DNA from: Zeugodacus cucurbitae
Lineage: Eukaryota > Arthropoda > Insecta > Diptera > Tephritidae
Reading direction: 5' to 3'
Assembly: GCF_028554725.1 (NCBI RefSeq)
Contig: NC_071668.1
Span: 56,649,732-56,713,731, forward strand
DNA: 64,000 nt
The position numbers and the translations under genes were made by a program. Below are positions 22,819-35,995 of the stretch, piece by piece. Position 1 is the stretch's first letter. Each line of letters starts with the position of its first letter. The notes under the pieces are model-generated. The model saw only the letters and a program-made list of their open reading frames with translations. It searched no databases and was not told where the DNA came from.

Positions 22819-25800
22819 TATTTCTATATAAATCTCGCTGTGTGAAGCATAAGGACCTGTTCTAGTTCTGTCATTATTCTAATATAATTTTAAATCGTGT
22901 TTTCCAACTGCTTGGTGACAGTGCGGAATAGTGTTGTAGTTATTGAAGTACTACAATAGACAGATTTTAACATATATACAGTTTCTTTTCTAGGTAAAAT
23001 TTCTATGTTACGTCAAATTCTAACATCATTTTCGTATGTGTTCGTATGTGTTGTCGTAATTATACTAATGTCCGTTTAGCGTCAGTGAATTTGACAATAC
23101 AAAAAGTGTAAATTAGTTTATCACTCATATATAAGAAATATTCCTAATAAAAGAAAGAAAAAGAGAAATGTATCGAATATATTTCAGTCTATCAGATAGA
23201 TGCTATGCATGGTGAATAAAATTTTCTGAATTATGCTGACCTTCACGCCACCTATCGGCTAAATTTTTTGGTATGAATGTTTTAGTTAATGAGATGAATG
23301 TGAGGAAGAAATAGAATGATATTTAGGGGTTTTAGAATTAATTGAAGAAGTTCTATTTGACGCATAGACTGTTTTCTCAAATACTTTGGTTTATTATATA
23401 CATATACTAGTGACCGGACCACACTTTACTGTAGATAAGGTATACGTTAAATTATATTCTAGTTAACTGTTTGATAAAATTATGGGAGTCACTAATTATA
23501 TATAAAATATAATCAATGTTAAAAATTTTTAGGCAAAGTTTGCCGGAAATCACCAGGCAGTATAAACCTATCCCACATTCGTACTCGTTGCAAATACTTT
23601 ATCACGATTTATTATTATTTCTACATTGCCCCTGACAGAAATTAGAGTTATGTTATATTGGGAGGTGTAGTCGACTTCGTCCATTTTAAAAACCTCTTTT
23701 GGGCTGAGACCTCTCCAATTTACATAGCAATTAACCACAGATGCCTGTACAGCGATCAACTATTCCATATTATATATAGTAATTTGAAAGTTTGCTTTTT
23801 TTGTTTAACTGTTTATTTTTAAACGTTACAGTAGTCCGATTTTGACGATCTACAATACCAACTTTCACATAGTGCCATGGGTTAAGTGTGTCAAGCTATA
23901 TTATGATATCCAGATAACGTTATCACTTGACCAATTCGAAGACCGGACAGACGGATGGACAGTGCGACTAATCCCTGCCTACGACTATCCTATCTTTTAA
24001 GTTGGATCAAACTGCAGACTTGTGCAATTTCATTAAAAACAGTTCAGTCGTTTAGGTGCCGATCCCGGACATACAACAAATTTTTATTTTTGTAGATGAA
24101 GATGATTCAAATAAATATCGAGATCAGATGTAGTAATCATATATTTTGTTATATTTTCCTAAGAAAAAAGAAAAAGTTCACTACCAGATATTTACTCTGA
24201 GTTTATGAAGAACATTGGTGTGAACCAAGTGAAGCGAGTGAAATAGACTTTATTTATAATTTTAATAAAAAAGAGAAGAAGAATTGTTAATAAATTAACG
24301 AATTGATATGACAAGCCATATTGAATACATAGTGTCTTTTCGATTTCTCCATCAATAACACGAAGAAAGCTGCTTGTCTGAATGGTAAATCATCAGTTAA
24401 TTGTCCACTCGAGGAATAAAAAAGTAGATAAAGAAAAAAAAATAATAAAAAATCGCAAAAAATGTAAGACAAAAACGATAAAAAAAAAGATAAATAAAAA
24501 TAATATTTAGGCATGTTTGGAACTATATGGGTGAGAGGCAGTAGACGCTTGATTGTGCAATTGCTTTGGAAGCATCTCTCACTTTTACGTCGCTGGTAAC
24601 ATAAAACATTTGATGGATGATGTAATATATGAAAGCTCTATATACAATTTTTATTCAAATGCCATTCTCTTACAAATCTAACCTCACTTTCCAAGATTTC
24701 GTTTTTATATTTCTACAAAATCTGGAATTATTTTACTTGAAACTTCACGAAGATAACATAACAAATTCATTTACTAACTTCAATGCAGCAACAGCTGTAG
24801 TTGCAACAAAAAATTACAATTCAAGAAAAAGTAAAAGCAGACGAAACAGACTTCAAAGCGGACAACATGAAATGTATACTGTTCGAAGAGCACGTTTGCA
24901 ATCAACTAAATTCAGTCAACGCCTGCTACACATTTCCTGTCTGGGCAGATAAATAGACGGAGAGCAAATGCAAAAAAAAGTATGCAACAATAAAACCAAC
25001 TCAATGCTGGCAAATAAACCTAGAAGAACGGCATTAAATCTCAATAAACAAATTACAAAAATTGATCGCCATAGATTGATGCTGAGAATACGAAAGCAGT
25101 TATTGAATTGTATGTGAACAGCTGTTGGTGTGATGCTGTAACGGTATGTGTAGTGGAAAAAACCGAAGCAAGTGAAAGGAAGCAGCAGGTGTACATATAC
25201 ATACATATTGTTGGAGTTAGAATGTGAAATGTTGGTGTGTGTATGTATGTGTAAAGTATCTACGAATCGACAGCCAAAACGTTGTATGAATAGTAAACAT
25301 TTCACTGGACACAACGCGTTAGAAAATAGAAGTATAACAGCAAAAAAATGCTGATTCGGCGGTAAAAAAGAATGAGAAAATGCAAAAGGTAGGTAGCAGC
25401 TGGACATGAAGCAGAGTATAGCAATGTAAGTAAGAAATATGGCCGCAAATACATGAAAATGAAAATTTGACCTAAAATGTGCGCGGACTCCACTGGATCT
25501 CAACATACTAGGAACGTCAATTCGTAGTAGGCTGAGACGCGACGCGGATTATCGCAACCTAATGCTGTAAAACAAATGTGCAGATTGAAACGTAAGAAAA
25601 TTAAGTACATGAACGAATTCAGGTTAGTAGGGATATTAGACGGAAAATAACCGACACAATTCGAGAAGAAACAGCATGAAAAAGAATTTTGTTGAGTGAA
25701 ATGAATTTAGAACGCGTCTAAAAGCATTTGTCGCAGCAAGTAGACAGTGGCACTTAAACGAAGAGACATTGATTGAATGTGAGCGAGAAGGAATTTTGTA

Positions 25801-26699
25801 AGCGAAAGTGGAATGCAGCCAATTCTGTGGGTGTATATATATGATAATTGGCCTAGCAGAAGAAATGAAAATAGTTGAATCTATATAAATGAAAAAAAAC
25901 TGAGAAATGAGAATTCATAGACACTATATGACTCATAAATACGCATTCATACACCTACATATACATATATAATTTCCCATAAATATATACATTTATATGT
26001 ACAGATATACAGCTGCACACATATTATAAATCCCTAGCATTGTAGCAAATTCCCTCCTTTTAGTTGGTAAATAGTTCACAGACAAAAGCTTTCAATTATG
26101 CTGCGCACTAACGGTTCATTAGGCCAAACAGCCGCGTCGTCAGTTGGACATGCGTCGTGACAGCCACGTACTAATCAATATAAATTGTTTGTGCGTTGTG
26201 ATTTGCTATTTTCTATTTTCATTGCGTTTGTAGGCATGCCGTGGCGATTGTTCGCTTTCCAGTCCCTTTGCGTTTATTCTCATTATGCTATTTTGCTGTG
26301 TTCCTTTATTAGCCGCCTTTTGAAATTCAGCTGGTCAGTATAATCAGTGAAGGGACACAGGATCGTCTGGTCTTTTAGAATTACCATTGAATATGTGATA
26401 ACTTAGTAAAGCTGTTTAATGAATTTGCAACTGGTGATATTATACAGGGTGGTTTACTGTGAATATGTACCATATTTTTCATGAATGTATCATCTAAGGT
26501 AAGGGAATATGGAGTTTATACCTTAGCGTCCTAATCTTTCAAGCTCTGAACTACAAATAGAGGTGTGACGTTGCTAGGCGATGTTTTATAAATTTCGTTT
26601 TATAATCTCCAATAAACAGACTCATATATATTAATTGTAATCCCCCATAGGACGGTTGTTTTATCAGACAGAAATAAAGGAGTTATATATGGTTTATAT
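22819..26699. other. intronic sequence, one possible dispersed-repeat fragment
   Basis: Mostly AT-rich DNA without genes. About 23825-24105 contains CCGGACAGACGGATGGACAG and GTCGTTTAGGTGCCGATCCC. These look like a fragment of a dispersed dipteran repeat carrying GACGGAC-type sequence, but I could not define its ends. Minus-strand frames at 24287-24514 and 24916-25506 are low-complexity Leu/Phe/Ser-rich and unrecognised. Confidence 0.45.
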
Positions 26700-27845
26700 A
26701 TATAAATGATCAGCGTGACGAGTAGATTTGAAATCCGGACGTCTGCCCGTCCGTCTGTCTGTCTCTACTTGCAAGCGATAACTTGAGTAGAGATTGAGAT
26801 ATCTTAATGAAACTTGGTACATATATTCCTTGCATATGGGCGTAATCGGCTTATTTCCACGCCCCCAAAAGGTTGATAGCCGAAAACCTATAGAGAGATA
26901 TTATTAAGCCATAAATAAAGTTCTGAAAGTAGTCTTTGGTACAAAGGATCACACTAGGGAGGGGTATATTTGGATGTAATTATTTTTAAGTAGACGTGGC
27001 CCCGCCCCCAAATAGGTTTTTTGTATATATCTCGCAAACTAATAAAGCTATTAGGTCTACAACTTTGCTTCCGCCGTTTTCCAATAGATGTCTCTAGGGT
27101 CAAGCACTGGTCGATTAAATCGATTTCGTTTTTTATATCGTTCTTGGACATTTGTGTCAACATTAACCCAACAAAATATTTGTAGAGATCTGTTTGAATC
27201 CCAAACTTATTCTCAACTGAAAATGTCACTTTTTGAAAATGTAAATATTTTTAAATGTACAATGGGCGTGTCGTCGCCCACTTATGAGTCAAAAACCATA
27301 TCTCAGAAATTACTCGACCTATTTCAATGAAATTCGGTACATAATATTTTCTTGACACCATTATGACTTAAGTGCAATAAGGGCGAAATTGGTAAAAACC
27401 ACGAAACTTCCCATATAACTCAACTTTGAATTTCTTCTGATTCCTTCATTTTATAATATATGCATTAGGAACCAAACTTTACAAAAACACTGTATTTGAG
27501 GTGTGGCATCACTTGTGGAAAAAATGTCGATATCGGACTATAACTTTTCAAGGTCTCTGATATCGAACATAAAGAACTCAGTATCTAAGGGTAATTTTTT
27601 ACCGAAGATTACAGTAAATCTCTCAGATATTTTAATGTAATTCCGAACGAATCTTTTTATTATAATAATGCATCTCTGTACCAAATATCGTTAAAATAGA
27701 GTCATAACTTTCCCTAGCTCCCATATACCTAATAATAGGTTTTTCAAAAATACGGTGGGCTTTATTTCGCATATATTCAGTTAATATGTAAGATATTTTA
27801 GCAAAATTAATAGTGTACCTTGGTGAGTGAAATTGGTTCACATAT
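26700..27845. repeat. dispersed intermediate repeat, long copy
   Basis: This block carries CCGTCCGTCTGTCTGTCTC, ATCTTAATGAAACTTGGTAC, GGGCGTAATCGG, CCACGCCCCC, GTGGCCCCGCCCCCAAATAG and TCTCAGAAATTACTCGACC. I associate this style of sequence with abundant, non-coding dispersed repeats in tephritid and muscoid flies. The second half (27281-27840) is shared with 34680-35060. The open frames crossing it are not protein-like. Class (LTR, MITE or other) unknown. Confidence 0.65.
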
Positions 27846-30800
27846 ACTATATGATGAATTTCGTTATTCTATTGGACTTTATAAAATCAATAAATTTCCC
27901 TTTAATTCCTTGGATGAGAAGGGATCGAGTATTCTGTATTATTTTTGATACTTTAAAATTTTTGCGCTTACAAAAATTCTGTAAAAAGATAATTCATTTG
28001 TTCCAGAAACTGGAAAATATCCCAGAGGTAAGATCTCCAGTTTGCCAGGAATTACAAGCCTTAAAAAACAAGGAAAGTCAGATAGAATATCCCTTTGCGG
28101 ATGAATTGCACTTCCGACTATCCGAAGTCAAAGTTACTTAACTTATCAAATTTGCCGTCGTCTAGTTCTTGTGTTTTGAAGACTGAGGAAGAAAAGTAAT
28201 GTTTTTGAAAGTTCTGGGCGGACGACAAACTACTTTTTTTATTTAATAGGTATATCATTGCGGTAATATTAATGATCAAACTCTGATATAGTATATAAAA
28301 TTGTCTTGAAGTTCTCTCACTCAACAATGTTGGTAGCAACTAAACTGTTTTAATTTTTTTAGGTAAGAATGAGAAGTTACAAGAGAGAAAGGTACAAAGA
28401 ACTGTCTGATAATCAGATTTTTTTGCTGAGAGATTAGCCAACATTTAAAGCAGTTCTTTGAAGGAAAAATCCTTTTAGGATGTAACTCATTATGCATGAC
28501 TTAAGCTTGTGCCTGTATTGCTGATTCTGAGAAAATAGTATTAGCAAAGATGGTGTAAATTCCTTTCGAGGTAAATCGAATCGTCTAAGAGTTGAGGAAG
28601 CTTAAGAAGAAATACGTAAAAGCAAAGCACAAAAGCCCCTCACAAACGTGATTAGTGGCGTATAAATGAAAGATTAATGTTGTAAAGACAAATTACAGCG
28701 AAATGAATGAAACTCAATTTTCTGCGCAAATGCGACAGACGTCACCTGAAAATCATTATAGCCAGCTAAACGCCCACGCACTTAGTTGAAGTTGAACAAA
28801 CGCGAGGGGAGAAAAGTAAATGAGTAAAGGAAGTGGTTAATCAATGCATTATAAGCAGCGAATCATAAATAATAGACAACCCAAGAGTGAAGAGAGGAGT
28901 TTAAATGAAGAAGATAAGTTGAAATGGAAGCTAATAGCACACGGCTGAATTACAGCAAAGGAATTGGAAATGTAAATACGAGTTAAATGTAGCTTAGTTT
29001 GAGTGCGGGTCGCTAATAACTATTGAAAAGGACTATATAATACAGTTATATATAGCATATAGTGTATGTTGGCAACTGGAAATTCTCGCTTTTGCTCCCT
29101 TTCATACAAAATTAAATCAATGCCCCGCTGCAAATTAACGGTAGTTGTCCATTGAAAGGAAACCAAGTGAATTAAACCGCGAAATGAAGGAATGATTGCG
29201 ATTGCGCCACTGTATGTGTTTCTCTGCGTTGGTGTGTATGTGTATTGAAGACTGGCGTAATTAAGCCGAGACGCATTGAATGATTGATTGAATGATTTTG
29301 TGCACCAATTAATGTACGCACACAACCATATGAATGCGCCGTATTAATATACTATTGTTGTATTGACATAAAATGGCCGCATTTAAATGATTCACTCTAC
29401 AAGTGTGTGTGTTGTGTATTTGTGCACTCAGCTGAGTATATTGTAATCAACCGGTCGCACTGCTTGATATTTATTGACCAACTTCTGGTCACTTCTGGCC
29501 CACATTGTTGTAAGGTGTAACTGTTAATTTGTTGAAATTACCACAAGATATGGGTATACTGGCGAGTGTGTTAGTATGTGTATGTATACAAGTATATATA
29601 TATATATATATATAAGGAGAGAGGAACCAACGGTTGTCCATATTAATTGTCAGCCATCAACTTTAGTAGGCAGTATGGAAAGAAGCTGCTTACCTTTGAG
29701 GTATATTTATATAGAATTTCGAAGAAGACAACCGTTCTCTTACATACATATATCATTGAACAATCCAACATTTATTTACATAAATATTTATATACAGTTA
29801 TATGTGTAAAATATATATGGAGGCCTAACTATTTACTTTCTATGTAAATACACACAAATACTTAGTAAATTATTTTGTTGCCTAATTAATGTGCTCAGCA
29901 CGTTTGAGCTTGGTTATGTGCTTGCCTTTGTTGCTATTTACATTGTCTATTGGTTATTCAGCATGCCAGTGTATTCATTTGATTTATTTCTTCTATAACT
30001 TTTGGTTAGTTTGGATATTCGTAATAATATTAGGATTTTAGATGTTGAACCCTTGACGGTGTATCATATTGTACGAGGAGATAGTCGTCGAGTAGAGGTA
30101 AAATTATGTAATTATGGTTTGAAGAATCTATTTTTTTTTTCTACGAAATGTATTCAATTTTTGAAATCCATTACAAATATTCGATGGTCGATACAGACAA
30201 TAGTTGCTTTCGGCGTTAATCAGCTGCAAAGGATCAGTCCAAAATTTCTCACTCAAAGGAACGGTTTCGGTTCTAATTCAAAAATACATGTACTTTTTTA
30301 CTGATGGTAATAAGTCATAGAAAGAGAGGGAGAGGTGGAGAGTAGGAGTGTGTGTAGAAACAAAGTTATCTATGTCCCGACAGACTGCGAAGCACTGTAA
30401 CGAATGTGTTAAAATTTTTAGTGAAGCTTTACTCACAGCAGAAAAGAGTTTGTGTCAAACTCATAATAAATATTACATAGGTTGGAGATCCCTCCGGCAG
30501 ATCAGCAACAAATTCGTTTTGCAAAAGTTCATTTATCAGCAATGTATATTACAGAGACATACAAGCAGGAAAGTGCGCTCATCCGTAGATATCAATCGAT
30601 ATACCATGTTAGTCCGTAGACTCATATATTTCTATTTCATACATTTTGTTATTTTACTGATAAATTTTAGTAACTTCCCAACAGTTAAAGAAACAAACTG
30701 ATAAAGAAAATGTAAGCTCGATGTTTTTCAAAGCACTGTTTAATGATTTTTTTCTCAGGACTTTTTTGTCAAACATGTCAACTGTTTAAGTATTATACTA

Positions 30801-31205
30801 AGTAAGAACTCATAAAGCAATTTATTTTCACAAACATTTTTGCCTATTAGCTTCAATCAGGTTTATAATTTTCGTCTACTAAAGTTCTTGAACTTGAAGT
30901 AAAATATGTTGCCTACATTTTGGCGCATTGGTATAAATTTTGGACGGATAAAACCAAATCAAATCTCTTGAAGTTAAAAAGTGTCTTTAATTAAATAGTC
31001 TCTGTGTTAGTTTTCTAAAGAAACTGCAAAGAACACTTGGCTTTCTTAAACCGACTAATTTTCTCAAAATTATGGAGTATCTCCTTTTATTCTAAATATA
31101 TTCTGCGCAGCTTGATTCTATTTATAACTTTCACGGATATAGGGTTATGCTTCACTTGTTCTGGAATTTTTCGTCGTGTTGCCACTATATCGTTTGTAAA
31201 TATTA
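27846..31205. other. intronic sequence, no gene seen
   Basis: AT-rich DNA. A (TA)n microsatellite lies at 29593-29614. Open frames at 27827-28141, 29020-29325, 30002-30304 and 30348-30701 show no domain, codon bias or splice context. Confidence 0.45.
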
Positions 31206-32193
31206 TCTTAATATATAAAAATCCAGTGTCCGTGTGTATGTTCCGAATGAACTCAAAAACGAGTCAGCTAATATTCATGAAAGTTGGCATATACATGTAA
31301 TTTGGTCCAACTTAGATGATAGGATAGTTAAAGTTAGTAAAAAGTTAGTTAGTAAAAAGAGAAAAGAAAAAAATTATATTTTGAAGGTTGTCATTGCTGC
31401 TTTGTTAAAATATTTTTGTTACTGTTCAATTGTATAAGGTTGTGTCGATAGCCCAAAACAATTTGTAAAAAATAAGAAAAGGCTAAGTTCGGGTCTAACC
31501 GAATATTTTATACTCTCGCAATTTATTGATGTAATTTTATTAAGATAACACACAATTTGACCTATATATTCGGCATAAAGTCCAATAGAAAATCATCATA
31601 TACTATACATGAGGGCTGATGTAATTCCAGAACCAATTTCACTCATTTTCACCACCAAGGTTAACGGGAATAGGGGTAACTTGGCACCTGTTAGTAGGCA
31701 AACAAACGGCACATTTGGCCATGAAATTACTCCTAAATTGCAAATGAACGGTACACCAGTCGGCAAAATCACCAAAAATAGCGCTATAGTTGGAAATGGT
31801 AGGGTCGCAGTTGACACCTCGATGGATTAATAGCATTTCCAATGGATTTCTGTCACTTCCTGACATGAAGGCTCAATATGATAACCATAAATGACTGATT
31901 GAATGACCTATATTGGTGGTAAAAAAACAAAGATATCAATGATCTTAATGCGACAATTTAGAATTTCGGTCCAGGAGAGTTGACACAGCTACAAACCAGG
32001 ATTTCGTAGTCAATTATCCCAAACTATTTAAAATTGCCTGGACTAGCACCACTAACTTTGCATTTAAAAGTAGTGTGAGTTGTCATCATGGTGCGTATCA
32101 TCGACCTCTAGTAATCAATATCATCGCCGAAGATTGGACCAACTTAATTTAATATATATCTTAGCCACAAGAACGTGTGGCCGGGTCTGCTAG
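31206..32193 (+). mobile_element. Helitron, shorter copy of the same family
   Basis: It begins TCTTAATATATAAAAATCCA after an A and ends GGCCGGGTCTGCTAG before a T, like the copy at 21295. It shares the AATTTATTGATGTAATTTTA and GTTGACACCTCGATGGATTA regions and the VGNGRVAVDTSMD, NHK and DTATNQD helicase blocks. The helicase portion with GDLLQTIPIIP and LWRHIKYRQLTT is deleted: sequence equivalent to about 22100-22365 is missing where AGCGCTATA joins GTTGGAAATGG. It is non-autonomous and decayed. Confidence 0.9.
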
Positions 32194-34500
32194 TTAGAGT
32201 GTATAATTGAAAAGTGCGCTTAAATCCACTGACCTATTAACTTTTATATGTTAAAGTTTGGAACAATTGCCTACATTTTTGCGTAGTTATGTGAAATATG
32301 ACCAAAAAGTTTACAAATAGCTTTAAGTTAAAAAAATTCTAATGTTATGTAAATTGTAGGTCAGTAAGTGTATTTGATACCCGGGTATTACCTCCATTAA
32401 AAAGCAAGAACTTTAACTAGAATGTGGATATAATATAATATTTTGTTTGATTAGGAATGATCCTTTGTTTTAACTGCTTACAAAGAGTCGCCACCGGTTG
32501 CTCGTAAAACTCACTGACACCAATTTCCTGCAGGCTCTCTAAACCAACTAATCGTACACATGCATAGAAGAGAACTTCCCACTAACATTCGAATACTTAC
32601 TGTTCTAACATTTAGCGCTTATACGAGCGACTGCACACGCATTTCCATGAAACTATTAGCGTTTAATTAAATGTTTGCTGCTGGCGAATAATCAACCACA
32701 AAGTGAATAATGATGGTAACTCGCTGAGTTTCGGCGCTAACAACGAGCGAAGCGATAAATAGTGGCAGCGAAACAAATACAACTACAAACAAATATTCAT
32801 AGGATTTTTGGGGTGTATGTGTGTGCGCGCGTGAATTACACGTTTGGTGGTATTTAAGTTTTTTGTTGTTGGCGCATTGGCAAGCTTGTTAGCAAATAAA
32901 TTAACACATACACATATGCATGGAGGTATTATGGATGCGTACATTTAATGAGTGCTATTCGCGCATAAACATTGCTATCACTGACTATTAACGCTCAAAT
33001 TTCACGGAGCAGAGCTCGTTCGATTTTATTGTAGCGTTTTAAATTACCTGACTCTCAGCTTAAGCCCTTTGGCGCTGAAATAGTTTAAATGCATTCACAA
33101 TTTGATTATTTTAAAGATAATTAACGGTTAAATTTCTATTAAAATTTAAGTTTTAATGAAATATTTTGCAATTTAATTATTGTATATTGCGTGGCATTTG
33201 GTTTATTTTTAAAGAAAGGATTACAAAATTTAAAACTTTTAACATTTGATTATTGAAATGTTTGAATATTAAGTGGAGAGATTTCGTTTAGAGAGGACTT
33301 CAATCTATTAAATCTATATTTAAAATTTCAGCAATATTAATTAGAAATTTTCCTAGCTGTATCGCCCTTATACCAATTTTGAATACGAAAATCTCCAACT
33401 TATAATCTAGTATTACTTACCAGGCCATATTTTATCACCAATATCAATTCTTATACTTTAAATTAGCACCACATAAAATTTATAACCCATTTAAAATTCT
33501 TAAATTCCCCTACATTTGCACTCTATCTTGCGCACAAAAGGCTTTAAGTGCCAGCTGTGGCTTAGTTGCATTTAATGTAAGCGCCGCAAGCGCACAGGTT
33601 TATATGTAATGGAGTAGATGTAACGGTGTTTTTCATTTCAAATAAATCACAATTTGAGTAAATAAACCAACAAGTGAGTTCGTACACAGATGCATACATC
33701 TCTCTGAGTGTGGTTGTAGACAAACTAACTAAAACAAATGGCGCTTGCCAAAAGGCAGGGTAGCGTGCGCACGAGCGAGCGAGCGTCAGGTGGTCGTGCC
33801 AAATCTGAAATCCTTGCGTTTACAGCAAAATATGTTGCCAACATTACCGCAGATTACTGAGTGAATATTTGCAGATAAATATGTGTATAAGTTTGCGGTT
33901 GTGAGTATATTAGGGGTGTTCTTAAACGTTATTACATATTTTAGCGGATCCTTAACCCGGTACTGCCCAGAACTTTTTACGTTTCAGATTTTTTTAAAAT
34001 AAAATACACCCATGTATTTTGGCCCCCCTGAGCACGAAAATGAAATCTGTTTTACGATTCAATATTTAACTTTTCCGGCAAATGCGAAAACCAGCGTAGT
34101 TTGTAGTTTAATAGTGTAATTTTCAAGTTATACAAATTTGACAAAATATTACTACATATTTAATTGATAGATGCAATATAGTTTTTTCTTCATATAAATG
34201 CTCTCAGGGAGTATACTTTGAATGCAAATTTTGCGATTATTTAAAGAAATGATACCGATTCGATAATCTAACCTAAGCTCGAAAATTTCTAACTCAAAGG
34301 GTTTGATTTTGTTGACCTTGTACCAAAGCTAAAGTGTTTAAAATGAAGGAAAAGGGTTGCTGGAAAATAATAGGTTATCAACAATTTTGGCAAAAAATCT
34401 AACATCATTATATGCTATTTAATTGATTTAATTTTACTTAATTTGTTAATTTTTTTTATTTAATTTTATTTGATATAATTAATTTCGTTATTCGCATTAA
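32194..34500. other. intronic sequence, no gene seen
   Basis: AT-rich DNA, partly less so at 33540-33860 (including a CGAGCGAGCGAGCG run near 33772). No element or gene recognised. Confidence 0.45.
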
Positions 34501-35065
34501 AATGCATGAAATCGAATTCTAACCACGCCTCTCTCTCATACAAAGGTTATGTTAAAAATTAATAATAGTGCTTTAATTCAATAAGGAAAAGCACCAGAAA
34601 CACCATATTTTTTTGCTAAAGATGGTACAGGAAATCTGCACTAATATCGGTACAGAAATTGAATGATAAGCGGAGCCCCTTATGGGTCAAAAATCATATC
34701 TCAGAAACTATTCGAGCAATTTCAACGCAATTCGTTTGATGATATTTTTTTTCTTTATTTTCTTTGGGTGAAATCGGTTCACAACCTCGCCTACTTTCCT
34801 TATACCAATATATAATATAACTAGTGAACATATCTAAGACAACAAACAGTCTAATAATCTCCGAAATCGGAGTATAACTTTTCAAGACCCCAGATACTGA
34901 ACATGATGACCTCAGTGCTTGTGACTAATTTTTTACCGTAAATATTGTTAAATCTCTCAATGTTCCAATGAAATTCAGACGCCAAAATTGGGCAAAATCA
35001 GATCAATATTTCCTCTAGCCCCTTGTACATCATTTACGGAAATTCAAAACTTTTTTCACCAAATA
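34501..35065. repeat. dispersed intermediate repeat, partial copy
   Basis: GGGTCAAAAATCATATCTCA, ATTTCAACGCAATTCG, GGAGTATAACTTTTCAAG, AATTTTTTACCG and AAATCTCTC occur in the same order as in 27281-27640. It is a diverged partial copy of the same repeat family; the ends are not defined. Confidence 0.65.
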
Positions 35066-35995
35066 AAATTAATTCAATTTAGGTACTTTAATTGTTTTTC
35101 AATTAACTGATTTGAATTTGATTTTGTGTAATTCTCTTAAAGTGATGGAATTTTACTAAAATACTTTACTTTAGTTTAATTTAATTGAAATTAATTTCTT
35201 ATAGTTCAATGTAATACATTATAATTTTATAATTAAGTCAATTGAATTTAATAATTAAATCGATGTATGATTATTTTGACAAAATTTTGAAATTTAATAT
35301 AATTTTGATTTAATTTAGTTTAATTTGTTCTATTTCATTTACTTTAATTTAATTTTTATTAATAACCTTAATTCGTTACAATCATTATATTTATTAATAT
35401 TTAGGAATTTAAATTTATTAAAATTTATTGATAGTTCTGTTTTATTGATATTGGTTAATATAATTTAGTTAGTTTAACTTAATTGAATTTAATTTCATTT
35501 AATTATTTTAAAATTAAATTTATATAGATATTAATTGTAATTTAAGAAATTCAATGCTTTAATTTAATTAAGTTGTCATTAATTATATTCAATTTAATTT
35601 GAAAGCATTGAATTGATATATACATTTATATATTTTCCCATAGTTCCTTGATAGAACATATGGCCTAAAATTTATTTATGTAAATTTCATTTATATTACT
35701 ATTTTTTTGTTTTAGAAAATTTAAATTATTTTGATTAATTATCATTTAATTTGAAGTATTTAACCTATTCAATTCAATTATTTTTATTTTTATTTAATTT
35801 AATTTGTTTTGTTTGATTTAATTCTATTTATTTAATTTGATTTAATTTTAATTTAATTCAAACTTAATTCAATTTGCATTAATTGAATTCAATTTAGTGT
35901 AATTTAGTTGAATAACTCAAATTAATATAATGTAATTTAATTTTTTCAAGTCATTTCACTTTACTCAACTTTTTAAATTGTTTGAGTTTCTTTGA
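35066..35995. repeat. TTTAATTTAATT-rich cryptically simple tract
   Basis: About 900 bp dominated by TTTAATT, AATTTAATT and TTCAATT variants with almost no G or C. There is no fixed repeat unit. It is probably a decayed simple-sequence expansion beside the dispersed repeat. Confidence 0.7.

Noticed and set aside
24916..25506. 196-codon minus-strand frame
   Set aside because: Low-complexity hydrophobic composition with Leu/Cys/Phe/Ser runs and no recognisable motif. It probably comes from purine-rich plus-strand DNA.
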